From: Ailurus styani | Lineage: Eukaryota > Chordata > Mammalia > Carnivora > Ailuridae | Length of the DNA: 64,000 nucleotides | Direction of reading: 5' to 3' | Assembly (NCBI GenBank): GCA_002007465.1 | Contig: LNAC01000032.1 | Location: 62,001-126,000 of the forward strand | In this document: positions 22,751 to 36,745 of the stretch, one piece after another | Numbering within the stretch: position 1 is the stretch's first letter | How the letters are laid out: each line of letters starts with the position of its first letter | Translations under genes and position numbers: made by a program | The notes under the pieces: model-generated | Database searches by the model: none | The model's input: the letters and a program-made list of their open reading frames with translations, nothing else | Told to the model about the DNA's origin: nothing

Positions 22751-23404
22751 CATATTTTTTTTACTTATGTTAGTCACCACACAGTATGTCATTAGTTTTT
22801 GATGTAGTGTTCCAAGATTTATTATTTACATATAACACCCAATGCTCCATGCAATACGTGCCCTCCTTAATACCCATCACTGCACCAACCCATCCCCCCA
22901 TCCTCTCCCCTCTAAAACTTCCAGTTTGTTTCTCAGAATCCATAGTCTCTCATGATTCATCTCCCCCTCTGATTTCCCCCTCTTCATTTTTCCCCTTCCT
23001 TCTCCGAACGTCCTCCAAGCTATTCCTTATGTTCCACAAATAAGTGAAACCATATGATAATTGACTTTCTCTGCTTGACTTAATTCACTCAGCATCTCCT
23101 CCAGTCTCATCCATGTTGATGCAAAAGTTGGGTAATCATCCTTTCTGATGGCTGAATAATATTCCATTGTATATATGGACCACATCTTCTTTATTCATTC
23201 CATCTGTTGAAAGGCATCTTGGCTCTTTCCACAGTTTGACTATTGTGGACATTGCTGCTATGAACACTGGGGTACATATGGCCCTTCTTTTCACTACATC
23301 TGTATCTTTGGGGTAAATACCCAGTAGTGCAATTGCTGGGTCATAGGGTAGCTCTATTTTTAATTTTTTGAGGAAGCTTCATACTGTTTTCCAAAGTCAT
23401 TGTG
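22751..23404 (-). mobile_element. 5'-truncated carnivoran L1 3' end
   Basis: After a T-run (antisense poly-A) the text follows the reverse complement of the L1 3' UTR and end of ORF2: TAACACCCAATGCTCCATGC, ATTCCATTGTATATATGGAC, GGGTAAATACCCAGTAGTGC. It stops abruptly at CCAAAGTCATTGTG. CCATATTTTTTT at both ends may be the target duplication but is low in complexity. The open frame at 22786-23043 is antisense to the element and not a gene. Confidence 0.92.
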
Positions 23405-23410
23405 CCATAT

Positions 23411-23604
23411 TTTTTTAAGGATTTTATTTATTTACTATAGAGAGAGAGAGCACAAGTGGGAGGGACAGAAGGAAAGGGAAAGAGAATCTCAAGCAGATTC
23501 CATGCTGGGTGCAGAGCCTGATGAAAGGCATGATCTCCTGCCCTGACACTGTGACCTGAGCCAGAACCAAGAATCAGCCAAAACAACTGTGCCGCCCAGG
23601 AGCC
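23411..23604 (-). mobile_element. Older carnivoran SINE, reverse orientation
   Basis: TTTTTTAAGGATTTTATTTA then GAGAGAGAGCACAAGTGGG, ending GCCGCCCAGGAGCCTC: reverse complement of a diverged SINE. It follows the truncated L1 end directly, so three retroelements lie back to back from 22519 to 23604. Confidence 0.92.
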
Positions 23605-25355
23605 TCATCATGTTACATTTTAAAACAGATGCTCAATTCACCTTGATGCATAAAGACTTGAAATATTTCCATCGTGTATAAACAAATGATTTGGATAAAA
23701 TCATCAACTCTGTTTTCTTTAAAAGAAAATGAACTTTTGAATTTTTTATTTAAAAATTCTACTATTTGGTCTTTACCTTTTTGTATGACCAAACATTTGT
23801 TCTTAAACTTTCACACCTTCTCAGTTTACTTGGTTAGATGTGTCATTTCACCAGATGTTGCTAAAACCAGTTTCACAACTTGAATTAAAAGTATTTTTCA
23901 ATCTGTGAAACATTTTCAAAATAAATCTACTCCACAGTGACAACAAAACTGACTAGAAATAATAGTAGATGCACTTGACCTACTATAGATTATTGAGAGG
24001 TTCTGAATACAAGTGATAAGGGAAATACTGATGCCACCAACAGAAACCAAGAAATTAGGACTGTATCTTGTGTTCAAAGGAACACAATAAAATAAAATAA
24101 TTTTTATTTTAGAAAGACTGATTTTGAGATGATGGCAGAGTATTTAAGAATAGGAAGCCAGAGATGCCAACTATCGTGTAAGAAAAAGGTCATAGTTATA
24201 AAGAAATATTTGGGAGTCATGAAATAATAATTGCCATAATTCTACAATGGTTTTGTTGATAAAATACCAAATTATATGTCAAGTACATCATTCTAAGTAA
24301 TGTTTACCATTTAGAATGTTAGAAATATTTTCTCATTTAATTATATTTTTGTACACCACATGTACAAAGAGGTACAAAAAAATCACAGAACAATTGCTCC
24401 TACGCTTCTAGACCTGAGACCAGCTCCCAACTTATCAGTCTCTGGAATTGTGCGCATCTATTACAAAACCATTTGCTGATGGTCTGGATAAAAATCAGTC
24501 GTATATCATGAGTCCATTGTGTCCATATGGGCTCTGAATTGCTCTTTCATTTACCTTCCTATGTTTCCCTTTCTCTTTAGTGCTGCTTTATAATGTGGTT
24601 CACCATTTACCAGATGCAATTTTACATCCAAGAGATGACCATACTTCACAGCTGGCTAAACTGATGTCTGTATTTTCTTTACACAAAAATCAGGGATGCT
24701 TCTAGACAAAAGAAGCTGGTAAATGTAAGATCATTGTTTGTCAACAGGAATTATACAAGGAGGAACAAAAATGTAATTTAGCTTCAAAACCAGTACCCAG
24801 ACCAAAGATAGATGAAATGAAAAATGAAGGGAAATGGAAAAAAAAAAAAAAAGCTTCCATTAAATTAAAAGGCTTTGTTCTCAATTTTGACTTGATTCCC
24901 CTTTTTACCATTAAAGAATGCATGGAAAGCAACAAATAATATTTTGATATTGTGTAGTCACAAAAACACATTTTTGAGTCTTTGTATTTTAAGAAAATTT
25001 TCAAATAAAATTCTTAGCTATGAAAAAAAATTATCCTCTCCCACATGATTTTATGAGATGTCATGAAACTATAAGTTAATATTCTCACTTAAAAGGCCCA
25101 AGAAAATGACCTGTGATGACAAATTACATAATTTTAACTAACAAGCCTAAAGAAAATTCCAAGCCTTTTGTTTCAAATCATTTTTAGTAAAATCTCAAGT
25201 TATTTTTATATATTAACACATAATATATAGACACATAAATAAATATACATGTAAAATATGTGACTCTCACGTGACAAGATTTAATTTGCCCAAACTAACC
25301 CTGATTATGAAAACTGTGTTTTCTCCTGATTGTCATTCATTATTTTAAACCCCTA
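23605..25355. other. Unique AT-rich sequence, start of a SINE-free tract
   Basis: No gene or recent repeat recognised. Confidence 0.5.
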
Positions 25356-25520
25356 GTTCTCAAACTCTAATGTGCCAAAGAAAAATGGCATTTCAGAATC
25401 CCTAAAAAGCTTTATACAATGAATCTGGGCAAAAACTCAGGAATCTGAATCTTCCACAAATATATCAATTAATTCTAAAGCCTGAAATCTTCAGAAAACC
25501 CTTTGAGAAGCTGTTCTAAA
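25356..25520 (+). mobile_element. MER5A-type hAT-Charlie relic
   Basis: Starts AGTTCTCAAACTCTAATGTG and ends CCCTTTGAGAAGCTG, matching the MER5A inverted ends, with AATTCTAAAGCCTGAAATCT between. Non-autonomous and heavily mutated. Confidence 0.65.
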
Positions 25521-28500
25521 TGGTTCTAGAGATCTTAAAAAAAAACAGAGTGAATGATGTAACACCATGATATTATTCATATTAAAGTGGCTACTTTAGG
25601 CCATTCTTTAGAAGGAGTCAAAGCATGTCTTCATAAAGAGAAATAAATGTTGGAAAATTCTTATGCTGATTTCTATACCAAACGATAAATGGACAAGTAT
25701 CTAACTCAGAGAGTTTTAATTTGGGCACTCCTTGTAATCATATAGGTTTTATATCAATAACATTCATGAAGAAATAATGGTTTGCGGTAAAGTTCTTAAG
25801 TTCTACTAGCGTATGCTAAACAACACTGTTATGAACAATAAAAATACTGTATAATGTCAAACAAAACAAAACAGATTCTCCAGTGCTGCCCATCAAAAGA
25901 TACTAAGTACTACTTCAGAGCCAAAATTCTTTTGAGAAAAACTGGGGGGGAGGGATATTGAGTTGAAGCAGATAGAAACAAGGAATGTGGTTTTAAGAAG
26001 TCTCTTCTCTCTTCCCATTTTCCTTCGCATAACTCTCCTCTGTAAAAATGTAATTCTTTGTGGAAAACCTTATAATGTGCTAATGAAAGAGGCGTCCTGG
26101 GCCTTTTTTGGTACCGACAACTGATCCGTAGAAGATAAGCCAGTAAGTCTTAGATGAATATTTAGAAGCCAATTTCAAGAACTCTCATGTACAAACAATA
26201 TTTTTGAATGTCAGGATAGCTTTATATTGGAAGGAAATTGCTCTGGACACTTTGTCCAAGCAAGCATTATAGCAAGTCTTAAACAGTTTATATGTAATTT
26301 TACTGGGAGCAAAATTAATCTTATAAAATTATTACTGTTTCAATGAAACTGAAGAAAATACTGCATGAACCAAAATTACTGAGCAAATCAATTACCAATA
26401 AACCCACAGCGCATTTGTATTATAATTCGTCCTTTAAATAATCAAATGTTTTTCCATAAGCTTTAGCTTATTTCCCCAAAAGGGTCGACATGGCATTTTG
26501 TCTTGTATTTGAAAGCTATCTTTTGCTGTTAATCTGCATTAAACAAACAACAAAAAGACAAGAAAATCAAAGGAAGTACCCCTATATAGTTCTCCCACAC
26601 ATCTTGAGCCGTGTGAGCAAGCAGTTAAAACATGCAAATCCAGTTTGGAGGAAATTCGACATCTCTATTATAGATGAAAGGTAAACAAAGCAGATGAAGG
26701 ATTATTGCAATTCCAAATTTAAGATATTGCTCTCAGTGACTTATAATAAAGTGGTGTTGCATACGGTGACATGTTTTAGGTGACATTTCAATTGTACGAG
26801 CAATTTGCATTCTATCTGACATTAAATAACGTTCTTAGTATTATGAATTCCAGCAGCATCCTCATCTCCACAGCATCAAGATATGAACTATGAGGCACAT
26901 CTTAATGAAGGGAATAAGTTTCCCTGTCAATCTGAAACGGGAGACAAGGCAGTACCCGGGCTAAACCGCCAGCAACATTACTGTGAGTTGCCCACTCCTG
27001 GCATAGTACAAATCTTCAGCTAAGGCATTCTTCTTATTAAATAAAGATCCATAACTGAACACATGTATCTGTAATATCACTACAATCCAAAGAAAATTAA
27101 AAGACAGATTATGTCCAGGATATTACATGCACCACCACAGAGCACTGCTAGAATCTGGTATGGTCTTGTTGCTAAGATACCTGGCTAATGCCACGGAAAC
27201 GAGCCCCTCTTACTAATCTAGTACAATCCATGCATGCTTCCACATATTTTGGCAGGAGAAAGTAGGAGTCCACTGACAATGGTTTGGGATATTACTAGCC
27301 AGTGTTTCTGAATTTATACATTTTTTATCTCTTTCTGGTAAGCTTCAACAATCTTAGTGAAATAAGAAATGTAACACTCTGTTAATGGCATTTGGTTGCT
27401 TTATGCCATTTAAAACAAGTAAGATTACTTTTTATCCTTCTGCATAGTCAATAAAAGTTACTTAAAAAGGTAATTATTTAAGTGCCTTTGGTTGCAAAAT
27501 TGTGGTGCTCCCCAAAATGATTCCCCTTAATCTTTCCGATTTATATTGTTACATGCACATAAATGACTAGCTGCATTTTCTCTCTCTATTGCTTTCTTCA
27601 AGGAGAATGCGATATACCATTTTCCCTGGGTGCATACTGAATAAGAAATCAGAACACTAAAATGAAATAGTTTTATCAGAAATTATTTGCAAACCTTTGA
27701 TGCATACAGCTGGTTTGCAGTCCTATCGTTTCCAAAGATTTTTGTTTTATTCATCTGAGAAAAATATATATGTGTAGACAGAAGATTAAAAGCCCTTTTA
27801 TGCATGACAATAATGCATAAAATTCCAAAATGAAAAATAAATACTTTGAGGCTCCCCCTGTATAGAATGCAAATGTGCCTTCCATCTCCAGGTGTCATTT
27901 TTTTTTTCTTTTGGAAACGGTCTGCTTTTGTTAAAGCAAACTAAGCAAAGATTCCTACTAAGAAATCAAATCTTTTTTTTAAGTGTAAGTGTGTTCCTAC
28001 CCTGCAGTGCAATATGATCTTCTAAGCATCAGTGACGGTAGTTCCATTGAGCTCAAGTTATGATAACAATAACTTTTGCAGATGTTCATAGCTGTCAAAT
28101 ATTATTCACTAAAATGTCAGAAGATGTGATAAAAAGTTAAACCAGAAAAATTATTCTAAAGTAATTGGTTCAAGTCAAGAAGGCAAGGGAAGGTCAAACA
28201 TTAATCCCTATCCATAAACAGTGAATGAACCATAGAGAAATCACAGCCATATTGATTTTTTAGGAGGAAACAATTGTGTCCTGTATTGGTGGACACACAG
28301 ATAAAGTGGATGCTTATACATGTACCAGTGTGCAAATTTATTGTTGCATATCAAAGGTGCTCAGTGATTTAAACAAAAGTTTGTCTTCAGATTTACTGGG
28401 TTTTTTACTCAGATTTGCTTTCTTATCAATAGAGATTAAGCTCACCTTTGGCTATAATAAATTACACCCCAATTGCATTAAGTTTACGTTATTCACACTT

Positions 28501-31500
28501 TTTTTCTGCTTTTCCACTCCATGGATTCACAAGGTCATATGGAAGGGTTATTTGACCAGAAGCCATGGGGACTTCATGGATTTAGAATTCCATCTGCAAT
28601 GTTACGACAATGGCTCATAATGATATCTTGCCTTCATCAGGGCTAAAAACAAATACCACAACTAGCAACATGTACTGGAGAACATGTTTAAAAAATACAC
28701 ACATTTTAGGGTTTTCATTCACATGCTGCCTATATTTTGAGCTTCTTGGACCATTGTTAATGAAAATTATTTCTAAATTACTGACTAGGAGCACTATACA
28801 AGGATAACTGTATTATGAAACAGGAGATTGTTCATGACAAAGAAGAAATAAATCAATAACAGGTGCCAGTATCTCAGAAACTGTAACTTCAACATAAATT
28901 GTCCCTGTAAGAAGGACAGAAAAATGTTTTTACAAACCTTTTACTTTTTTCAATTCTCACTGGAATCCCATGTCAGAAGAGAAAATGGCTGTTTGCTTAG
29001 AATAAAGTGTCTTAGCCGTCTACATGGACCTGACAGTAATGACAAAGGATGGGGCCGATCAATATCCATCTTCTTCATTCCTGAAGTAATAACTTTCAAT
29101 AGGAAAATCTATTTACTTTTACTTACCTTTATTTTATTTCATTTTGCCTTAAAGAAGTTCATTCCAGGGGGAGGGTTTACCTTGCAAACAGCAGTTAACA
29201 AACTGATGATTTAACTAAGGACCCCGGGCCAGGAGGGGCATAACCATCGTTGTACCTGTGTCAATGTTAAGAAGAAACATATTTCTTTGGTTTTGAAATT
29301 TGTTATTCAAATAACAAGCGCTCGAGGCCTTTCAAGGTTCACAGCTGAATATCTGGAATGTGTATCAACCAGGTCAATCAGAAAAGGGTCAGTATTCACA
29401 TTCTTACGTGTAGGGCTTCTGGAATTTTTTACATTCCATTTGCTACTGTACTGCAATGGCAAGTACAATACCCCGGATGAGGATTTAAAAAGGAAACCTC
29501 AAACTCTTCCTGGGAAAGAACTGTAGTTTCATGCCTTGTATATAAACCCTTCGGAAAGGCCATGCATTGTCTGTCAAGGTCTCCAAAGGTGAGGAAGCTT
29601 TCACAAACACAAATTGTCACAACAGTCATTATTTTAAATTGTGCTGCAAAATGAAGGGCTCAGCATATGAGTACACGCACTGAAATAAGACATTTTCCAA
29701 TGTTTGAAACATTCTCTTCTCTTTATCCCTTCTACCTCCCTGTCAGGCCTATAACTGTTTTATAATTATGATAGATTTTTATTTCTATTTAGCCAGAATT
29801 GGTTTAAAAGTTATGGCTTTTGGTTTCCTAAACACATTTGTTTCACAGATAGTCTTTTTCCAGTGAATCAAAATTGACATTTGAAAGACAAAGCACTTAA
29901 TAACGTTTAATGACAGTTCTTAACAACAACTCCATTGAGTGACTTTCCTCTTGATAATTTTTATTTTTGAAGCTATAATTAAAAGCCACTGCATTTTAAT
30001 ATATACAAAAATTTTTGTAATTTTTTTTACAGAATTCTTGATAGAATTTCTCCACATGAGCAGAGAAATAAAAGAATTGTTCACACACATATACACATGA
30101 TGATTTCAGATGAACTATGAATATTAGATAACCTTTTTATAAGAGAAATTGTTGCTCAAAAACAGTAGGATTGATATCAATGGCAATGCAAAGTTTTAAA
30201 ATAATCAGAATGAACTAAACAGCAACCTGAGACTACTAATTCTCATTGTGAATTTTTAAATTAATAATTGATAATTAATTTTAAATCAAAAGGAGTAATA
30301 AAAACCCATTTCTGAATTCTAGATTCCTACGTAAATCTCAGAACACTCGCTGTGTATATTTGTTACTAAGAAAGGAGATCACTGGTATTAAACCCCTGCT
30401 TAAATCAACTGCAAGATGGGAAATAAATTAGAGGCAGTACTCTCCTTAGAATTTCTAAGAAAACATATATTAACATAGATGTAATATAGCAAGAGAATTA
30501 ATCGCAAATAAAGCAAAATGTACAGAATGGTAAGGATAGATTACATTTCGCTTCTAATATCTAAGCATTCATTACTAAGAGGATAGCAGCAAAGAAAAAA
30601 AATGCATGTATGCCTCACTCATTTTATATTTGCACCAGATACAGAGGATCACATTTTACCTGAAGGTGGTCAGGCTTTCACTTTGATAAACTTCTCTGCA
30701 AGCGTTTTCATATGTGTGCCTGTGTACCAGGAAAATAATACCCAGGAAAGCTTTGTATATTGTTGACACACAAAAGACAAATATTCCATGTGAGTAGGGC
30801 CCCCAATAAATCTAAAGAAAAGCCATTGACAACTTTATAAAAAAAAAAATAGTTTCACTTGTTAAAGGCACCAAGGGATTAGAAAAAATATTCAAGGTCT
30901 TAAAGGTTTTAGAAAGCTTTTTGTTGTTGTTGTTCTCAATGATAGTAATTTTTATTCATTGGTTTGTACTTGCAATGTATTTTGTTGTAGACTTTTGTCC
31001 ACTATGTCATGTTCTATATATTGACATGAAACTAGATCTACTAGACCCGTCACGAAATAATTGCATTTATTTTAGAAAAATCAAAATAGGGAAGAATTCA
31101 TAATAATATACCCAATTAAGTATAGGCACTTTAAAGAGTCTTCCTAACGGATTAGTCCTAGAAGGAAAAATAGGTGCTCTTGAAAATACAAACAAATATT
31201 AGGGAAAGACATATAAAATTTAAGACATAATAAAGTTAAATCTCTAAGGCAAATAAGTGCTGTTACTTATCCCTCAAACTACACTCATGTTAATATTCTG
31301 ATTGAAATTGAGTATGTGTAAGTGGAGTTAAGTATGCAATACATGGTCATTGAATAAGTAAAAAAGAGAGAGAGAGAGAGAGAGAAGGCAAGTGTGCATT
31401 TAACCATATATTCGACTCAGAGCCCTATAAGAAGGTAAATACATCATTCTCCCCTGCTCACTAGGTTGTATAAAATCAGAAATCATAAAATCTTGAATAC

Positions 31501-31639
31501 TTTGATGATTATATGGATCAAGAAGAAACTTAGTTGCAATATGTTAAATGCATTGCATTTGTGAGTTAATTTCCATGTCTTCCTGTGAAGAACTGGAGAC
31601 TACCAGCTAGGAACAGGGTACTAGATTGATGCATGAAAA
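25521..31639. other. Unique AT-rich sequence
   Basis: About 6 kb with no recognised transposon. Parts such as 26090-26130, 26400-26660, 26840-27000 and 29200-29600 look less drifted than simple AT-rich filler: mixed composition, several CpG and few homopolymers. A (GA)n microsatellite lies at 31365-31386. No exon can be supported; the longest open frame (28276-28620, 114 codons) has no recognisable domain. Confidence 0.5.
31365..31386. repeat. (GA)n microsatellite
   Basis: About ten AG dinucleotide units in succession. Confidence 0.9.
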
Positions 31640-33000
31640 AGGAGGCAGGAGGAAGAAACTCACACAGGCCATGACCCCGACAGGTATCTTACAAAACACA
31701 GATTCAGAAAATTTCGCTGTGTTTGGAGAAATTACATCCAGGCCGAGAGTTATTAATATGGGGAAAGCTTCAGGCCACTATAAAGCCATGGAGCCCATTG
31801 AATAAGCTCGATAAATAGATTTCTGATGTATTCGATTCATCTACATATATGTATATGTGTATATGTGTATCTGTCTGTATCACAGTGACCCAACTCACTA
31901 GAGACACGTGCAACCCCAGATAATCCATGTTAGTCCACTGGGCCCGTTTCCTGATTTTTCTCCCCAATTTCCTAAGGTTTTAAAGAAATGAGTATCTGCA
32001 TGGTACGCCCATCTTTTGGACCCCAACAAAAGGTCAGGCCATAAACAGGTATTCTCGTCTATGTTCGCAGGCTCTCAATTACACAGGGTTGTGGGAACTG
32101 GAACACATGGGCACAAAGGCAACATGGCTTCCTCAGGTTTGAACCAGACGCTTCCATAGTTGAGCTAGTTTTTATTTTGTACTACACAGATTCATCTCAT
32201 CTCTATTTTAGAACCCTCGGAAGCGTTATACCTGAATTGCCTCAAATCGGGACCCCAAATGAAGCAAATCGGTTTATATCCTCCCTCAAAATCGTTCAGT
32301 GGTTGATGAAAGTTTCAGTACTGCAAGAGTAATAGCGTGGCAACAATGGAGTTGCTAATCTGTGTGAAGTAGTTGCACACATACGCCTCTTTTTATTTTG
32401 CATGACTTAGCCCTAGCAAAAGCCTAAATGTCATAGCCATGGGCGTTCATCTAAATCACGACTTTCTAAATCACTTAACGCACCGGGTTGATTTAGACAT
32501 CTTTTTGTAAAAAGGCCGTGTGTACGAGTGTGCATTGAATTTCTGAATTTCCAAATTTGCTAGTGGCACTGACCTTTTTAAAAAACAAAAAATATCCACT
32601 TCTTCCTAGTTCAAAGTCATAGATAGAGGCCATTTCAGAAATGTAAAACAGTCAGCAAATGACGCGGCAGAGCCTAGCGGAGTAGCTACGTTAGTCTTCC
32701 CTTCTTGAATGCAGGAGCTCAAAAAATGCTGTTGGACACAGCGCTTTATTCGAAGAGGTTTCACACATGCATTTTTAATCAGGATTATATTTCACAGAAA
32801 TCTGTCACCGCTCACAAGTGCAGCCGGCCGGTCCTCCTTGAAATGTATCAGCTCTCGCTCTCAGCCCTGAACTAGTTTTTCTTTGTACAAATCGGGACTT
32901 GGTGATCCACAAGGCGGTGTTTTTCTTAAAAGGAAAAAATAATCCCTTAGAATTGCTCGGGACCCCCACGCACATTGTTTTTAGTTCAAACATACAACTG
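31640..33000. promoter_or_regulatory. CpG-retaining AT-rich block, candidate regulatory DNA
   Basis: CpG dinucleotides are unusually frequent for AT-rich mammalian DNA: by hand I count about 27 between 32161 and 33000, including GCCGGCCGG at about 32824 and GACGCGG at about 32660. A palindromic E-box CACGTG lies at 31905-31910. There is no repeat and no GC content high enough for a CpG island. Retained CpGs can mark hypomethylated enhancers. This is inference from composition only. Confidence 0.35.
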
Positions 33001-35094
33001 CTTTAACCTGGAACTGTGGTCTAAGGCACTCTCTTCGCCAAGTTAACAGTCTCAACATTTGGCTGTAAGGTATTTACTAAAGCTAGAAGATCTAGTAAGT
33101 GGTTATTTGAAATTCAATCATTTACCTAAATTTTTGTGTCTAGTTAATCCTTCGTTTTTCTTTTCTTTTTGATCTATCATATTATTAATCTATTCACTCT
33201 TATAATAATAGTTAAGAGGATATAATAAACAAAATATAGTGAAAAGATTGCTTATGTGGCTATCTCTCTCTACTGTATTCCAAATAATTGGACATATTGT
33301 GTGATCATACAATAAAATTATGTTCTTATCTATGTGATAAAATATCCTATAGAAATTTATAAGTGCAGAGAAACAACTCAAATGTGTGTGTGTAGATGCA
33401 TATCCCTAACAACATAGATGTTAAAAGCCAATGGAGGAGATGCAAGATCATAATTACTATTGAAATATAGGTATATTTTGAAATTATGTATATATTTCAA
33501 TAAAAAATCCATTTAGGATACCTATATTTAAAAAATTTCAGCTTATTTATTGCAACAAAAATTCACTCTCAAATACTGACTAATACAAGATCAGAGATTT
33601 TCTTTTAAAGCTTATTTTGCATATAGGATGTTTAATGTCTAACGAATACCAAATCTCTGTTAAAATATACCCAACACATTACATAGCTAGTAACTGAGAC
33701 TTGTCTCAGAGTACATTTCAAAGAGTGTGTAGAGGAAAACTTTTAGGTCACAGAAATCTCTAAAATTTGTACAAATGCAAAAGAGTAAAGCCAGTTTAAA
33801 ATCCGTATGTTGGGAACTACTGTATATCAGCACATGTCCAGAAAAATAGGCCAGGACCAATGGCACAGAAACATTCACATGAAGTAACCATATCTATATG
33901 TTGTCAAGCAACTGGTCATAAAAGCACTGAATAAAAGGGCATTTGAAATTGGATAGTTCTGAAAATACCACAGCTGATTTTTTATATTCTCTGACAGTTA
34001 AGAACAAAAAGACTTTCAGACAAAGATTTTAGACACTCCCTGTGATATTTGACTTCCCAAAGTTTATGCACAAGATTACCAGAAGTCTGGAATCCCAAAA
34101 TAAAAAAATCAGCATTAAGCTGCTTGATTCTTGATTCTCAGTTGCTCCATGTTCATAAAATTATTGTACTGCTCTCCTTCATCATCATAAACACTGTACT
34201 TTTTAACATCTGTCAAAGCATTTAAAAACCTAAACCTTACATCTGCAAAGCTGGGATGAAGAAAGGCAGCCTAGAATATTACACAGTGTCCTTTTTAGAA
34301 ACATTACATTTTTCATAGTTAAGGTTTTATTTAATGTTACCACAATCAGAAAGTTTGAAAAATAGATCTCAAAATTCTGTTGGATAGAATTAGCAGCACA
34401 AATACCAATGACTCAAAATTTTCAAGAGCTTAAAAGATAAAATTGTCTTTCAGATCCAAATTGTTGACTACTTTAAGTACCAGGAAAAAGAGGGTATTAA
34501 AGCAATCATACTTTTTTATCCATTGCTTTAGCATTTAGTTAACAAGGAATCTGTGGCTTTAGAGTTGCTTAGCTAACAGCCTTGTACAGCACATTTATAT
34601 TCCCCAAATGGTTTCATGTTTCCAATGTGAAATTTTAGAGGGTATTAGTTTAAAATATTTATCTCTCTATTTAGGAAAATCTCCCTCTGTAGTCTAACAA
34701 AACAAAACAAAACAAAAAACAACAACAACAACAGAAAACAACACCCCCCCAAACACACACTTTACAGTGACTTTTCCTTGAGTAAATATTAATGTTTAAG
34801 ATACAAAATAAAGAATAACAATAGTAAAATGAAAGGATTTAAAATGTGACATTAAAAATTTTCTCAAAACCTAAAAGAATGTCATTATAGAAGATCAATA
34901 ATTTGTTTTACATTTTTCTTAGAAAGTACTGACCTAAACTTCTTAGATCCTTTTGAAATCTAAAAGATGTTAATTTTGGGATATTTACAATTGTATTTGT
35001 TTTTTAACATATAGGATGATTTTCAAAGTGGATAATAAGCATATTCAATGTAATACACACACCTTTTCCTGTTATCAGGAAGCTTGAGGCCCAG
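33001..35094. other. Unique AT-rich sequence
   Basis: No gene. An A-rich simple stretch of (CAAAA)n and (CAA)n type lies at about 34697-34760. Confidence 0.5.
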
Positions 35095-35212
35095 ATATTT
35101 CTTTTGAGTCTTATTTAATAACTTGTGCCCCATTCCCTGAATCTACACTTCCTCATCTGAAAAGTGGGAATTATTTCACCCATTTCACAGTTTTGTGAGA
35201 ATGACAGATAAT
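35095..35212 (+). repeat. MIR-family relic
   Basis: CTTCCTCATCTGAAAAGTGG followed by TTATTTCACCCATTTCACAG and TTGTGAGAATGACAGATA follows the MIR core in sense orientation. Confidence 0.65.
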
Positions 35213-35349
35213 TATTGTCACAGCAACCAGAACACATTTTGTGTTTCTGGGGCACACGGGCCCCATACTTAATATATTCAAACTCACAGGAATGAAGTTA
35301 GACTTTATCATATTTCCCCATATATTTTTTGTTTGTAGTTTTTATAACA

Positions 35350-35490
35350 CACATCCCAGACAGTGTCTTATTTATTTATTCACCTTTCTATACATTGTCT
35401 CCCTTTCCTAGGATGTAAGTTCTGTGGGCAGTGATTTTGTCTTTTCTATCACTGTATCCCCAGAGCCTGACATCAAAAATGCCCTGGTTC
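35350..35490 (+). repeat. L2 LINE 3' end relic
   Basis: TAGGATGTAAGTTCTGTGGG, then TTTGTCTTTTCTATCACTG and TATCCCCAGAGCCTGACAT match the L2 3' terminal consensus (…GAATGTAAGCTCCATGAGGGC…, …TATCCCCAGCGCCTAG…). Confidence 0.75.
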
Positions 35491-35779
35491 TTGTTGTTGA
35501 TTTAATTATACAAAAGCTGTGTGTTCAAACAAATATATGTAGGAATTCAGGTTCCCTCCACCTTCCCCCAGCAGTGTCTAAGCCCCATAGGCCAACAGAT
35601 CTGTGTGGGGTAGGTGACATGACCATCTGATCAGTAAATATTGCTCAACTAAATATTAAGTCTTTACATCCCTAGTTTCCCTTTAATGAAAGTCTTTTCC
35701 ATGATCTATATGACCTGATCCTCTTAATACAAGTATCCAGATCCAGTATTATTCTTTCTGTGTATGCAAGACACAGCTG

Positions 35780-36745
35780 ACGTCATTGCTCATATCAAAG
35801 GCCCAACTATTCACTGTATCTCATCCCCCTTTCACCTTCTTATCTGCTTTGTTCTTAAAATTGTCCCTTCCTCTCCCAACTATAAACTGATGACTACCAT
35901 ATTTGTATCTCCTATCTTACCTCTCCTTTCAACTCCAGACTCCTATACCTCAAGTTACATGTAAATGGACAACTCAAACTTATGTAACAAATCTTGAACT
36001 CTTAGTTTTCTCTCCAAGTCTGCTTTCTGTGGTCTTTTGTATCATAGTAAATGATACCAAACTTTCACTGATTACTCTGGAAGACAAACACATAAACAAA
36101 CACACCTGAGGATCATCCTTGCCTTCTATTTTGCATATTTTGTATCTAGTCCATCAATAAATTTTATCAGCTCCATCTTCAAATTATAACCTGAATCCAA
36201 TCCTGTCTCATCATATCTACCTCTGTCTCCTTAGCAAAACCATCTGTCATCTTCTAACAGGACTACTAGCATAGCTTCTATACTGGTCATTTGGCTTCCA
36301 CTCTCTTGTCTCCTTAATAATCTATCTATATTTAGAACTCAAATCCAGTTGTGTTGCTAACTGGAGTCATCCAATGGCTTTTCATCACATTTAGAATAAA
36401 ATCTGAAGACCAATGGTCCTACATCATCTGTCTCCAGCCCCACTTTCCTAATTGTATCTTCTATCACTTTCCCCATATCTCTTTGAGATTTTGCTCTGCC
36501 TCAGGACCACTGATCACTACTCTTAACTTTTTCTATATTTACTTTTTCCTCTACATGGACTATTCTTTACCAAATATTCGTATGACATGTTCTCTCAATT
36601 CACTTAGTCTCAGTTCAAAACCATCATTAACTACTTATTTTCTGGTACTAAAATGTAAACTCCATGAAGGCAAAGGTTATTTCTGTCTCTTTCCCTTGCA
36701 TATCTCTGCCACCTAGCACAGTGCCTGACATAGATTATGGTCTCC
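35780..36745 (+). repeat. Ancient L2-type LINE relic, sense orientation
   Basis: Successive stretches match an old repeat in order: ACTGGAGTCATCCAATGGCT, AGAATAAAATCTGAAGACC, CTCCAGCCCCACTTTCC, GCTCTGCCTCAGGACCACTG, and the 3' end AACTCCATGAAGGCAAAGG with TAGCACAGTGCCTGACATAG. The last part is a confident L2 3' end; the earlier part is probably the same element. Open frames at 35764-36716 lie within it and are not genes. Confidence 0.65.

Noticed and set aside
22786..23043. 85-codon frame rich in Ser/Pro
   Set aside because: It is antisense to a truncated L1 3' end.
28276..28620. 114-codon plus-strand frame
   Set aside because: Random-looking composition, no domain and no flanking splice or promoter signals.
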